23,978 bases of DNA from the NCBI GenBank assembly GCA_900552725.1, contig USAT01000023.1, positions 1 through 23,978 on the forward strand, in the 5' to 3' direction. Shown one piece after another: positions 15,980 through 23,592 of the stretch. The stretch comes from an uncultured Eubacteriales bacterium. GTDB taxonomy: Bacteria; Bacillota; Clostridia; Oscillospirales; Oscillospiraceae. Each line of letters starts with the position of its first letter. Positions within the stretch are counted from its first letter, which is position 1. The notes beneath the pieces were generated by a model that searched no databases, was not told the DNA's origin, and saw nothing but the letters and a program-made list of their open reading frames with translations. Made by a program: the position numbers and the translations under genes.

Positions 15980-16869
15980 ACTTTTTCACCCACATTCTTT
16001 CCCAGAATACCGGCGGGCCGGATCATCAGCACCACAATGAGGATCAGATACACAAAGGTGTCCGACATGGAGGAATTGATATAGGTATTGGCGCCGGACT
16101 GGACAATGCCGATCAGCAGGCCGCCCAGCATGGCGCCGGGCAGGGAGCCGATGCCGCCCAGCACCGCCGCCACAAAGGCGTAGATGCCCAGCGTCGCACC
16201 CATGGTGGTGTACACCTTGGGGTACTGGGCGATGTACATCAGGGCCGCCACGGCGGCAAGGCCCGCGCCGATGCCGAAGGTGGTCAGGATGGTGTGGTTC
16301 ACGTTGATGCCCATCAGTGTGGCGGCCTCCTTATCCTCGGCCACGCACCGCATGGCGCAGCCCACCTTGGCCTTCTGGGTAAACAGGTACAGAGCCACCA
16401 TGATAACGGCAGACACCGCCACGGTGATGATGGTAGCATGGCTGACGGACACGCCGCCGATGGTGAAGGTCTTGGCGAACAGGGTATAGGGCACCTTGGG
16501 ATCCGGGCCGATGGCTGGAATGGCCTGGGCCAGATTCTCCAGCACAAAGCTCATGGCGATGGCGGTGATGAGGCAGGTCAGGTTGTTGCCGGTCTTACGG
16601 ACGGGCCGGTAGGCCAGCAGCTCCACCAGCATACCCACGCAGGCGCAGATGATGATGGCGGGCACCACGGCCAGCCATCCGGGGATCCCCGCTGCCATCA
16701 GCACGGGAATGGTGAAGAACAGGGAATAGCCGCCCACCATGATGAAGTCGCCATGGGCGAAGTTGATGAGCTTGATGATGCCGTAGACCATGGTATAGCC
16801 CAGGGCGATCAGGGCGTACACGCTTCCCAGACGCAGCCCGGTTATCAGGAATTGAATGAATGTGATCAT
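15976..16869 (-). CDS. livH: Branched-chain amino acid ABC transporter permease LivH
   Basis: A 297-residue permease with about eight membrane segments. Family blocks are GSVYALIALGYTMVYGIIKLINFAHGD near the N-terminus and GCAMRCVAEDKEAATLMGIN, the coupling-helix region; it ends with RPAGILG. The start at 16869 is chosen because LivH proteins begin about here and a GAGGGGG sequence lies 12 bp upstream; 16911 is possible but adds a polar stretch. It forms the channel with LivM. Confidence 0.93.
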   Translation of the reverse strand: MITFIQFLITGLRLGSVYALIALGYTMVYGIIKLINFAHGDFIMVGGYSLFFTIPVLMAAGIPGWLAVVPAIIICACVGMLVELLAYRPVRKTGNNLTCLITAIAMSFVLENLAQAIPAIGPDPKVPYTLFAKTFTIGGVSVSHATIITVAVSAVIMVALYLFTQKAKVGCAMRCVAEDKEAATLMGINVNHTILTTFGIGAGLAAVAALMYIAQYPKVYTTMGATLGIYAFVAAVLGGIGSLPGAMLGGLLIGIVQSGANTYINSSMSDTFVYLILIVVLMIRPAGILGKNVGEKV

Positions 16870-16969
16870 GGAAAAAGTTCCCCCTCTCGGAAGCAGATCA
16901 GAAATAGGCACACCTTGCTTCGCCGGTAAACCGACAGGGTGAGATACAGTGCGGGTACCTTGAAAATCA

Positions 16970-16995
16970 GGAGGGAGGCGCAGGCGCCTCCCTCC
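16970..16995 (-). other. Intercistronic hairpin between livK and livH
   Basis: GGAGGGAGGCGC and GCGCCTCCCTCC form a 12-bp perfect inverted repeat in the 156-bp gap between livK and livH. Without a clear T run it is probably not a full terminator. Such hairpins often protect the binding-protein mRNA or lower expression of the permease genes; here that is inference. Confidence 0.55.
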
Positions 16996-17025
16996 CCTAT
17001 GGCGCGTTGTCCGCGTTTGATACGG

Positions 17026-18249
17026 TCAGTTCAGGCTCAGATCCTTGACAGTGATCTTGGTCACGGCGGCATCGCCGTCCGTGTAGGTGTAGCCCATCAG
17101 AACGCCGCCCTTGATGGGCGTACCGGTCTCATCGAAGGAGAAGGTACCGCAGGTGCTGTCATAGGCAACGCTGGTATCGGCCAGAGCAGCCTGCACGCTG
17201 GCAGCGTCAGAAGCGCCGCAGGCCTCCATGGCGGCCTTGTAGACATACACGGCGTCGTAAGCCAACGCGTCAAAGTTGTTGGGGGTCTCGCCGTACTTGG
17301 CCTCGTAGGCGGCAACGAAGTTCTTGGAGACATCGCTGGTGGCCAGCTCCGTGGAGTAGTGGTTCACGAAATACACATTGTTGTAGACGGACAGATCCGC
17401 ACCGGCGGGAATGGTGGTCTCGGTGCTGTCCACACCGTCGGCACCCAGCAGGATGCCGGTAAAGCCTGCGCTGCGGGCCTGGGGCACCAGATAGGGGCCC
17501 ATCACGTCATAGTAGAACGGGGTAAATACCAGCTCGGCACCGGCGGAGACCATCTTGTTGAACTGGTTGCTGTAGTCCACCTCGGTCATGGTGGCCACGG
17601 ACTCCTCAGCCACTACCTCCAAACCCTTGCTCTGGCAGGCCGCGATAAAGGCGTCACGCAGACCGGCGGAGTAGGTATCGGCGGAGCAGTAGACCACGCC
17701 GACCTTGGTATAGCCCTCGTCCAGCGCGTACTGGGCGGCCAGCTCACCCTGGAAGGAATCACGGAAGCAGGTACGGAACACATAGTCCATGGTGGTCGTC
17801 AGGGAGTCCGCCGTACCGGTGGGGGTGATCAGGACCACGCCCTCGGAATTGGCGATGGCGGTGATGGCGGAGGTGCAGCCGGAGGTGGCGGAGCCTACCA
17901 CCAGCTGGATGCCGTCGGAGATCAGCGCGTTCATGGCGTTGACGCACTCGGTGGAGTCGCCCTGGTCATCCTTGACCTCCAGCGCCAGCTGGTGTGCGCC
18001 GTCACTGAGCATCACACCGCCGGCGGCGTTGATCTCCTCAATGGCCAGCTTGGCGCCGTTTTCATTGTGGGTACCGTAAACAGCCAGGCTGCCGGTCAGC
18101 GGGCCGATCAGGCCAAGGGTAATGGTGTCGCTGCCGCCGGATGCGGCACCGTCAGATGCGGCGTCATTTCCGGAGCTGCCGCCGCAGGCGACAAGACTGA
18201 AGGCCAGGCAGCAGGCCAACAGCAACGCAATAACTTTTTTCATTTTCAT
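17026..18249 (-). CDS. livK: Branched-chain amino acid ABC transporter substrate-binding lipoprotein
   Basis: A 407-residue lipoprotein. The signal peptide ends at L19-V20-A21-C22, followed by a Ser/Gly/Ala/Asp-rich linker (about 23-45) and a type I periplasmic-binding fold that opens TITLGLIGPLTGSLAVYG. Blocks such as NGAKLAIEEINAAGG and LVVGSATSGCTSAI are typical of Leu/Ile/Val-binding proteins. It captures the substrate outside and delivers it to LivHM. ATG at 18249 follows AAGGAGGG. It is the first gene of the operon, set apart by a hairpin from livH. The exact ligand cannot be fixed by eye. Confidence 0.93.
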   Translation of the reverse strand: MKMKKVIALLLACCLAFSLVACGGSSGNDAASDGAASGGSDTITLGLIGPLTGSLAVYGTHNENGAKLAIEEINAAGGVMLSDGAHQLALEVKDDQGDSTECVNAMNALISDGIQLVVGSATSGCTSAITAIANSEGVVLITPTGTADSLTTTMDYVFRTCFRDSFQGELAAQYALDEGYTKVGVVYCSADTYSAGLRDAFIAACQSKGLEVVAEESVATMTEVDYSNQFNKMVSAGAELVFTPFYYDVMGPYLVPQARSAGFTGILLGADGVDSTETTIPAGADLSVYNNVYFVNHYSTELATSDVSKNFVAAYEAKYGETPNNFDALAYDAVYVYKAAMEACGASDAASVQAALADTSVAYDSTCGTFSFDETGTPIKGGVLMGYTYTDGDAAVTKITVKDLSLN

Positions 18250-18289
18250 CAGAATGCCCTCCTTGTTTTGATTTTGGTCTGATAAACAG

Positions 18290-18328
18290 AAAAGGCGTGT
18301 GTCCGGGCTATCCCGGTCACACGCCTTT
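18290..18328 (-). promoter_or_regulatory. Strong leader hairpin upstream of livK, possible attenuator
   Basis: AAAGGCGTGTG...CACACGCCTTT and an inner CCGGG/CCCGG form a near-perfect 16-bp stem with a 4-nt loop. On the minus strand it begins about 6 nt after the predicted transcription start and is followed by TTTTCTGTTT, so it could act as a terminator in the livK leader. No T-box specifier or leader peptide could be recognised in the short 5' part. Confidence 0.6.
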
Positions 18329-18340
18329 GTGTTGCGCTTT

Positions 18341-18369
18341 ATCATAAGCGTAAATTTGAGGTTTGTCAA
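18341..18369 (-). promoter_or_regulatory. sigma-A promoter of the liv operon
   Basis: Minus-strand TTGACA (18369-18364) and TATGAT (18346-18341) are exactly 17 bp apart, close to consensus. The predicted start is near 18334, giving a leader of about 85 nt to livK. Confidence 0.85.
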
Positions 18370-18583
18370 TCGCCATAACTCTACAAAATATCCGGTCAAA
18401 CCGCATACACATTTGGTACATCAAACGATTTTGCGGCGCAGGGGCCGGGAGGGTGTAGAATCCTCTCCGCGCAGACAAATGTCTGTTTGTGGAATTTGTG
18501 CAAAGGGGCGATCCCGACAGCAGGCGGCGCAAAAAACGCCGGGCGGGGATTCGAAATCAAAGCGCCCCACGCTTTTGCACCCC
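18370..18583. other. Intergenic region between the liv promoter and the sirtuin gene
   Basis: No gene is seen. It holds a short dyad CAGACA-AA-TGTCTG (18472-18485) and GGCGC-AAAAAA-CGCC (18526-18540), which may help end sirtuin transcription on the minus strand, but neither is a strong terminator. Confidence 0.4.
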
Positions 18584-19450
18584 TTATTGCTGCTGCAAAA
18601 CGCTGCCGATGTCCGTATCCAGACAGATCGACTGACCTTCGATCTCCCGCAGGCAAGCCGCCTGGCCCTGATTGATACATGCGTAAATGGCGTTGGGGTT
18701 CTTCGCCGTCATCTGCCAGAAGGGGTATTTGATAATAACAGGGGTGTTATAGCCCACACCCAGCTCCAGGAATAAGAGCTTCTGCCCCTCACGGGTGCGG
18801 AGGAAATTCTCATACCGCTCTGCCGCCCGGTGCCAGCCCTCGTCCTGTACGAAGGTATCGTCGCAGCGGAGGTTCATGGTCATAGGCCTGCCGCAGTGGG
18901 GACAGGTCGGAAGAAGCTCGGTCGGGATTTTCATGTTCTCCTGTCGCTTGACCATTTCACGGATCACGTCCTCGTTATCAAAGGTCTCCTGACAGCAAGG
19001 CTCACTGCACTGAAACAGACCGTAATCCCCCTGTGTGTAGAACAGCCGCTTCTTGTCAAAGCCAGCCTTCTGAAAGCAGTGGTCAACGTTGGTGGTGATG
19101 ACAAAATAATCTTTGTCCTGTACCAGCTTCAAAAGGTCATCGTAGACCGGTTTGGGCGCGTCCTGATAGCGGTTGATGAAGATATAGCGGCTCCAGTAGG
19201 CCCAGAATTCCTCTTGTGTGGGGAAGGGATAGAAGCCGCCGCTGTACATATCCCGGATACCGTATTTCCGGGCAAAATCGGAGAAGTGCTGTTCAAACCG
19301 CTCGCCGGTGTAGGTGAAGCCCGCCGCCGTGGACAGGCCGGAGCCCGCTCCGATCACCACGGCGTCGCAGTCCCGTAAAGCTGTCCGCAGCCGGTCAATC
19401 TGCCCGGAGCAGCTTTTCATAGATGGCTTTGTCCAGATCCTTGAAAACAT
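18584..19450 (-). CDS. Class M sirtuin (SirTM), protein ADP-ribosyltransferase type
   Basis: A 288-residue Rossmann-fold sirtuin. NAD binding starts at VVIGAGSGLSTAAG (31-44); TTNVDHCFQKAGF (119-131) and YTQGDYGLFQCSEPC (138-152) match class M sirtuins. Q140 lies where deacetylating sirtuins have the catalytic His, the known feature of SirTM. Zinc-site cysteines are C148, C152 or C153, C183 and C186. Class M enzymes ADP-ribosylate a lipoylated GcvH-like carrier in Staphylococcus and Streptococcus; no such carrier is visible here. The start at 19450 has GGAAGGTG upstream and overlaps the macrodomain gene by 56 bp; ATG 19420 is an alternative. Confidence 0.88.
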   Translation of the reverse strand: MFSRIWTKPSMKSCSGQIDRLRTALRDCDAVVIGAGSGLSTAAGFTYTGERFEQHFSDFARKYGIRDMYSGGFYPFPTQEEFWAYWSRYIFINRYQDAPKPVYDDLLKLVQDKDYFVITTNVDHCFQKAGFDKKRLFYTQGDYGLFQCSEPCCQETFDNEDVIREMVKRQENMKIPTELLPTCPHCGRPMTMNLRCDDTFVQDEGWHRAAERYENFLRTREGQKLLFLELGVGYNTPVIIKYPFWQMTAKNPNAIYACINQGQAACLREIEGQSICLDTDIGSVLQQQ

Positions 19451-20174
19451 TGAAGATCACCTTCCTGACACTGGTTTGCTTTTGCAGAAATTCTTTGACT
19501 GTCCGGACCGCGATCTCCGCCGCCGGTTCATTGGGAAAGCGAAACTCCCCCGCGGAAATGCAGCAGAGCGCCACGCTCTCCAGACCGTTCTCCGCTGCCA
19601 GCTCCAGGCAGGAGCGGTAGCACGAAGCCAGCAGCTTCTCGTCCTGCCTGCTCACACGCCCATGGATGATGGGACCAACGGTGTGCAGCACATACCGGCA
19701 GGGCAGATTGAACGCCGGGGTGATCTTCGCCTGTCCGGTGGGCTCCGGAGAGCCCTGCTTTTCCATCAGCGCCTCGCAGGCCAGCCGCAGCTCCACGCCC
19801 GCATAGGTGTGGATGGCGTTGTCGATGCAGCGGTGGTTGGGGATATAGCAGCCGGTCATGCCGCTGTTGGCGGCGTTGACGATGGCGTCGCATTTCAGCG
19901 TGGTGATATCGCCCTGCCAGAGATACAGTCCCGGCTGGATGGGGGTCAGGTCGGCAGCATCGGTAACACCCTTTGCGGCGGTCTCATCTTGCAGATATGC
20001 GTCCTGCATTTGCAGGAACTCCGTGCCGATGCGCGCCGGTCTGCGAAGGTTCATCAGTCCCCGCAGGAGCTGGCGCTGGCTGTTCGTATCGGTTGGTATG
20101 GCTATACCCCGGTACTCCGGCTGCTCTTTCAATAATGATTGGATCAGAAACAGCCGCTTTTCACTCTGGTTCAC
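19395..20174 (-). CDS. Zinc-dependent macrodomain protein-ADP-ribose hydrolase
   Basis: A 259-residue protein with a helical N-terminal part (1-80) and a macrodomain (about 82-255). ADP-ribose-binding motifs are QGDIT (87-91) and DAIVNAANS (96-104). GCYIPNHRCIDNAIH (108-122) carries C109, H114 and C116, the zinc ligands of the Zn-Macro class that removes ADP-ribose from proteins. It starts with GTG at 20174 behind GAGGTGAT and precedes the sirtuin gene, so writer and eraser of one modification are cotranscribed, as in the class M sirtuin operons of other Firmicutes. Confidence 0.9.
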   Translation of the reverse strand: MNQSEKRLFLIQSLLKEQPEYRGIAIPTDTNSQRQLLRGLMNLRRPARIGTEFLQMQDAYLQDETAAKGVTDAADLTPIQPGLYLWQGDITTLKCDAIVNAANSGMTGCYIPNHRCIDNAIHTYAGVELRLACEALMEKQGSPEPTGQAKITPAFNLPCRYVLHTVGPIIHGRVSRQDEKLLASCYRSCLELAAENGLESVALCCISAGEFRFPNEPAAEIAVRTVKEFLQKQTSVRKVIFNVFKDLDKAIYEKLLRAD

Positions 20175-20222
20175 GCTGTATCACCTCTGCATCATTTTAT
20201 CACGCGTTTGCCGCCGCGTCGA

Positions 20223-20355
20223 TCAGAATTCGTAGGGCGGGTTGCCGGAGAAGTCGGCGATGATGCCGTGGGCGGCACTTGGCCTTGCCGTCACGGCCCA
20301 CGGTGGCCAGATACTGCACAGGGTTGGCGTTCAGAAATTCTACGACTTTGTTCAT
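20223..20355 (-). pseudogene. Internally deleted pyridoxamine 5'-phosphate oxidase-family gene
   Basis: The minus strand begins with a good RBS (TTTGGAGGTA) and a normal family N-terminus, NKVVEFLNANPVQYLATVG then RDGKAKCRP (from 20355). Immediately after it, in a shifted frame, comes AHGIIADFSGNPPYEF and a stop at 20223, which looks like the C-terminal end of the same family. About 80 internal residues are missing and the 133-bp remnant is out of frame, so no functional flavoprotein can be made. Short GCC/CCGCC similarity at the join suggests deletion between small repeats. Assignment rests on recalled family pattern. Confidence 0.65.
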
Positions 20356-20448
20356 GATAAGTACCTCCAAATGGTGTTTGATGCCGAAAGGTTGCTTTTT
20401 TCTTTCGTTGGCATTATAATAACGCCATAGAGCCTATTCGTAAAGTAA

Positions 20449-20462
20449 GCACAATATTGTGC
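20449..20462. promoter_or_regulatory. Palindromic operator in the divergent HxlR/PNPOx-like promoter region
   Basis: GCACAATATTGTGC is a perfect 14-bp palindrome between two divergent genes, 35 bp upstream of the HxlR start. A minus-strand TATAAT (20420-20415) lies near, without a clear -35. The position fits an HxlR autoregulatory site. Confidence 0.6.
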
Positions 20463-20496
20463 CGTAGTTACCAAAAGGATACGATTGGAGGATATC

Positions 20497-20835
20497 ATGG
20501 AAAAAGCCGTCAAAAACGAACTGCCCGCCTGCCCGGTGGAGACCACACTGACCCTGATCGGGGACAAATGGAAGGTGCTGATCCTGCGGGACCTGATGCC
20601 GGGGACAAAGCGGTTCGGCGAACTGAAAAAGTCCATAGGCAATGTGTCACAGAAGGTGCTGACGGCCCAGCTTCGCGCCATGGAGGAAAATGGTTTTGTC
20701 CACCGGCAGGTCTATGCCGAGGTGCCGCCGCGGGTGGAGTATTCCCTGACCGACCTGGGCAGAAGCCTGAAGCCCATCCTGGACTCCATGTGGGCGTGGG
20801 GTGAGGGATATCAGAAGCAGCAGGGGGCACAGTAG
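20497..20835 (+). CDS. HxlR-family transcriptional regulator
   Basis: A 112-residue winged-helix protein with the canonical opening CPVETTLTLIGDKWKVLILRDL and the recognition area KRFGELKKSIGNVSQKVLTAQLRAMEENGFV. C12 corresponds to the N-terminal cysteine that senses electrophiles or diamide in YodB-type members. RBS TTGGAGGA precedes the ATG at 20497. It faces a broken flavoprotein gene across a shared regulatory region, so its probable former target is lost. A perfect terminator follows. Confidence 0.92.
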   Translation: MEKAVKNELPACPVETTLTLIGDKWKVLILRDLMPGTKRFGELKKSIGNVSQKVLTAQLRAMEENGFVHRQVYAEVPPRVEYSLTDLGRSLKPILDSMWAWGEGYQKQQGAQ

Positions 20836-20847
20836 GCTTGAAGCATG

Positions 20848-20891
20848 AAAGGAGCACCTCTTTCGGTTTCCCGAAAGAGGTGCTCCTTTAT
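20848..20891 (+). terminator. Rho-independent terminator after HxlR gene
   Basis: AAAGGAGCACCTCTTTCGG-TTTC-CCGAAAGAGGTGCTCCTTT: a 19-bp perfect stem with a 4-nt loop, able to act in both directions and so also for the TetR remnant. Confidence 0.9.
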
Positions 20892-20935
20892 TCGCCTTGC
20901 GGCGGGTCTGCGCAAAAGCGCGCAGGAGCGGTCGG

Positions 20936-21340
20936 TCAGTCCCCGAACAGTTCCTGTGCTTCCAGCTGCAGCAGCTTGCTGACCTCCATGGCAATATCGT
21001 TGAGCGAACAGTCCAGATCGCCCCGGAACCACTGCTTATAGAGGTTCACGATGCCGCCCGCGAAATAGCACACGCGGAGGCTGACCATTTTGGAATGGCG
21101 CATATCCTCCGGAATGTCGCTGCTGTTGAGCATATAACTTGTGAACGCCTTTTTCAGCTTTTCCATAAAGATCTCCGAGCCGTTGGCGCGGACCAGCGTG
21201 CGGTAAAAATCCGCGTCCTCCTCCAGATACCGGCTGAGCTTCAGCAACAGCGGCGCCGGATTGCGGAAGAAGCTGGTATAAACCAACTTCATGTATGTCA
21301 GAGGCAGATTGATTGCCTGGATTATTTTTTGCAAAAGCAT
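20936..21340 (-). pseudogene. TetR/AcrR regulator remnant lacking the DNA-binding domain
   Basis: The readable 134 residues match the ligand-binding half of TetR regulators: RYLEEDADFYRTLVRANGSEIF, then YFAGGIVNLYKQWFRGDLDCS and a final helical segment. No helix-turn-helix is present. The frame upstream meets the start of the aldo/keto reductase gene, whose RBS is inside this remnant's 5' edge (ATGs only 14 bp apart on opposite strands). The most likely history is replacement of the N-terminal half by incoming DNA. It is unlikely to bind DNA. Confidence 0.7.
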
Positions 21341-21354
21341 AAGGAGGAACTGTT

Positions 21355-22251
21355 ATGAGTGAAAATATCGTGACGCTGAATAATGGTGTGACCATGCCGA
21401 AAATCGGCTATGGCGTGTTCCGCATGACGGATCAGGCTGTTTGTGAAGATGCTGTCGTTCAGGCAATTCAGGCGGGCTATCGTCTGATTGATACCGCAGC
21501 CGCCTATGGTAATGAAGAGGCGGTTGGTCGGGCGATCCGTCGCTGCGGGGTTGCCAGAGAGAAACTGTTTATCACTACCAAGCTGTGGGTACCAGACATC
21601 AGCTATGAGGGCGCAAAGCGCGGGTTCGCAGAGTCTATGCAAAAGCTGGGATTGGACTACCTTGATCTTTATGTGATTCACCAGCCCTATCACGATGTAT
21701 TCGGCGCATGGCGGGCGATGGAAGAATTGTATGCAGAGGGCAGGGTTCGGGCGATCGGTGTGGATAACTTCACCCAAGACCATTTGGCGGACTTCCTGTT
21801 CTGGAACAAAGTAAAGCCCGCCGTAAATCTATTGGAATGCAATCCGCTTTTTCAGCGAGAGGACGAGATGTCCTATCTGAAAGCGCAGGGGATTCAGATG
21901 CAGGCGTGGTCGCCGCTGTCCGCAGGGCAGAATGATCTGTTCCATAATAAGACGCTCCGCGACATTGGCACCGCACACGGGAAGTCCCCGGCGCAAGTGG
22001 TTCTGCGCTGGCTGACACAGCGTGATATTGTACCGCTGGTCAAGTCCTCGAATCCCAAGCGGATGAAAGAAAATCTGGATATTTTTGATTTTGTACTTTC
22101 CGAAAAGGAAATGCAACAGATAGAGATGTTGGACACCGGGCATACCTGCTTTATGCCCCGAAATACCGGCGCAGCTGTGACTGCTTTTTTGGAACAGGCT
22201 TGTACCGGTTTAGCTCCGTCTGGGATGATGACATCCAATATTCAAAAGTAA
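21355..22251 (+). CDS. Aldo/keto reductase (2,5-diketo-D-gluconate reductase-like)
   Basis: A 298-residue NADPH-dependent (beta/alpha)8-barrel oxidoreductase. The catalytic tetrad is D46 and Y51 (LIDTAAAYGNE), K76 (TTKLW) and H109 (VIHQPY); the cofactor-binding VPLVKSSNPKRMKEN lies near 240-255. It would reduce aldehydes or ketones to alcohols; the physiological substrate is unknown. It is about 20 residues longer than many relatives at the C-terminus. RBS AAGGAGGA precedes the ATG. GC content and codon use are visibly lower than in the genes to the left, suggesting recent acquisition. Confidence 0.92.
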   Translation: MSENIVTLNNGVTMPKIGYGVFRMTDQAVCEDAVVQAIQAGYRLIDTAAAYGNEEAVGRAIRRCGVAREKLFITTKLWVPDISYEGAKRGFAESMQKLGLDYLDLYVIHQPYHDVFGAWRAMEELYAEGRVRAIGVDNFTQDHLADFLFWNKVKPAVNLLECNPLFQREDEMSYLKAQGIQMQAWSPLSAGQNDLFHNKTLRDIGTAHGKSPAQVVLRWLTQRDIVPLVKSSNPKRMKENLDIFDFVLSEKEMQQIEMLDTGHTCFMPRNTGAAVTAFLEQACTGLAPSGMMTSNIQK

Positions 22252-22282
22252 CTACAAAGGGTTTGGGACTATCCCAAAAATG

Positions 22283-22325
22283 AAAACAGAGCGTTTCGGC
22301 GGTCAGCCGGAGCGCTCTGTTTTTT
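22283..22325 (+). terminator. Rho-independent terminator after the aldo/keto reductase
   Basis: AAAACAGAGCG...CGCTCTGTTTTTT with an inner CGGC/GCCG pairing and six T, 31 bp after the stop. Confidence 0.85.
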
Positions 22326-22409
22326 CGGTGTGGGTACTCACCGGATTTGCTTGCTGTTATGAAGTGACCTCTTGTCAAGAGCAAAAATAAGATCACAAAA
22401 TATTTTTTC

Positions 22410-22610
22410 AGGCGTGAGGGCAGAGCCTCAGTATAACAGTTTCCCGGCATTGGCCACTCTGTTATACGCGGATTGGATACCGCAGGTCAATGGTCCGCCG
22501 TGGATTCTGCCATCTATTCACGCGAATCAAAGCAATCAAGCAATGTCGGCACAGCAAGCCCGCAGATCATCCAGACCCTGAATGGTATCTGAGACCCTGC
22601 CCTCACACCT
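22410..22610. repeat. Imperfect 26-bp inverted repeat pair with internal palindromes
   Basis: 22410-22435 (AGGCGTGAGGGCAGAGCCTC...) matches the reverse complement of 22584-22610 (AGGTGTGAGGGCAGGGTCTC...) with about 5-6 differences; each arm can itself fold (TGAG...CTCA). A second, perfect 9-bp repeat GTATAACAG/CTGTTATAC lies at 22431-22439 and 22459-22467. This and the rest of 22326-22746 hold no acceptable gene. It looks like eroded mobile-element ends next to the IS110 remnant. Confidence 0.5.
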
Positions 22611-22746
22611 GCTTTCCTGTGGATGAGATCCGGCTTTGGCGGTTCTATCCGCTCATCTGCCTTCTGTGGTATTTCGTCAGCTCCGTCAAAGCCCTGCTGC
22701 CACAGGCAGTGCAGAGCAGCCTTGCCAGGGACATTAAAACACCATG

Positions 22747-23430
22747 CTATGCAATCTCATCTGTCATCATCCCCCAGATAAAACACGCCAACTCTCTCGC
22801 CACGGCTACAATGGCGTCGTTCCGCTTCGCTCCGTTTTTTAGCGTCATCCGATAATACCGGCGGCGCAATCTCTCATTCGCCCTGTCTGCGTAGGCGACC
22901 ACCTCCGGTGGGTTCCCCTCCTGCCGTTTCTTCAGTTCCTTTGACTTGAAGCCTATCGTTCCTCTGGAATAGCTCTGTGATGATTCTACCAAAAGCCGTC
23001 TCAAATGACTGTTGCCCGCTTTCGTGATGGCAAGGCGGTTTCTGCCCCCGCCGCTGGAATCTTCGCCGGGGACAAGGCCGAGAAATCCTGCAAAGTTCGG
23101 CGCTTTCTCAAATCTTCGGAAGTCCCCGACCTCCACCAAAAGTGACAGTGCCGTATGCGGTTTGATCCCGATGAAGCAGCCCAGGCGGTGTACCCGCTCT
23201 CCATACCGTTCATTCCTCGCCAGTTCCTCAATCCTCGCGTCCAGACGCTCCAGCTTGTCCGTCAGATAGTCGTATGTAATCAGATATTCCTGAAGTGTTT
23301 CTTTTTCTAACAGCGTAAGATCGAGTCCGCGCAGCCATTTCAGGTGGTTCTCCGTCCAGAGGCTTTTGCCACCCGTATACTGTTTTCCCAGCCGCAGGAC
23401 AAAGGCTGTATGTTGCCTTTTATAACCGGC
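22747..23430 (-). pseudogene. IS110-family transposase, N-terminal catalytic half missing
   Basis: About 227 residues correspond to the linker and C-terminal Transposase_20 domain of IS110-type DEDD transposases: LRLGKQYTGGKSLWTENHLKW, a coiled linker, then FIGIKPHTALSLLVEVGDFRRF, FAGFLGLVPGEDSSGGGRNR and the serine-containing NSHLRRLLVESSQSYSRG. The N-terminal RuvC-like DEDD domain (roughly 120 residues) is absent: homology stops near 23430 where plus-strand DNA of another gene begins. The ATG at 23523 would add unrelated sequence. The element should be inactive. Confidence 0.82.
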
Positions 23431-23441
23431 AGCGTCCCTGC

Positions 23442-23582
23442 TTTGCAATCGGCTATGACACACCGGATAACTACTGCAAGCGCTTCTATCGAGGTGAGCT
23501 TGAAAAGAAGGATACTTTCTCAAAGCGCATCCTGACCGAAGAACCCAAATTCGTGCAGAAACGAAAAGATACAGAAAAATAA
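23442..23582 (+). pseudogene. 3' remnant of an unidentified gene
   Basis: A plus-strand frame reads FAIGYDTPDNYCKRFYRGEL and then a Lys/Glu-rich tail ending KRKDTEK with a natural stop at 23580-23582. Composition and charge look like a real protein C-terminus rather than chance. The upstream part is replaced by the IS110 remnant at about 23430. I do not recognise the family; proteins of mobile elements are a possible source. Confidence 0.45.
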
Positions 23583-23592
23583 CCCTGTGCCG

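Noticed and set aside
18540..18560. tRNA fragment suggested by GATTTCGAATCCCC on the minus strand
   Set aside because: The flanking bases do not form a T stem or acceptor stem, so no tRNA or attachment site is supported.
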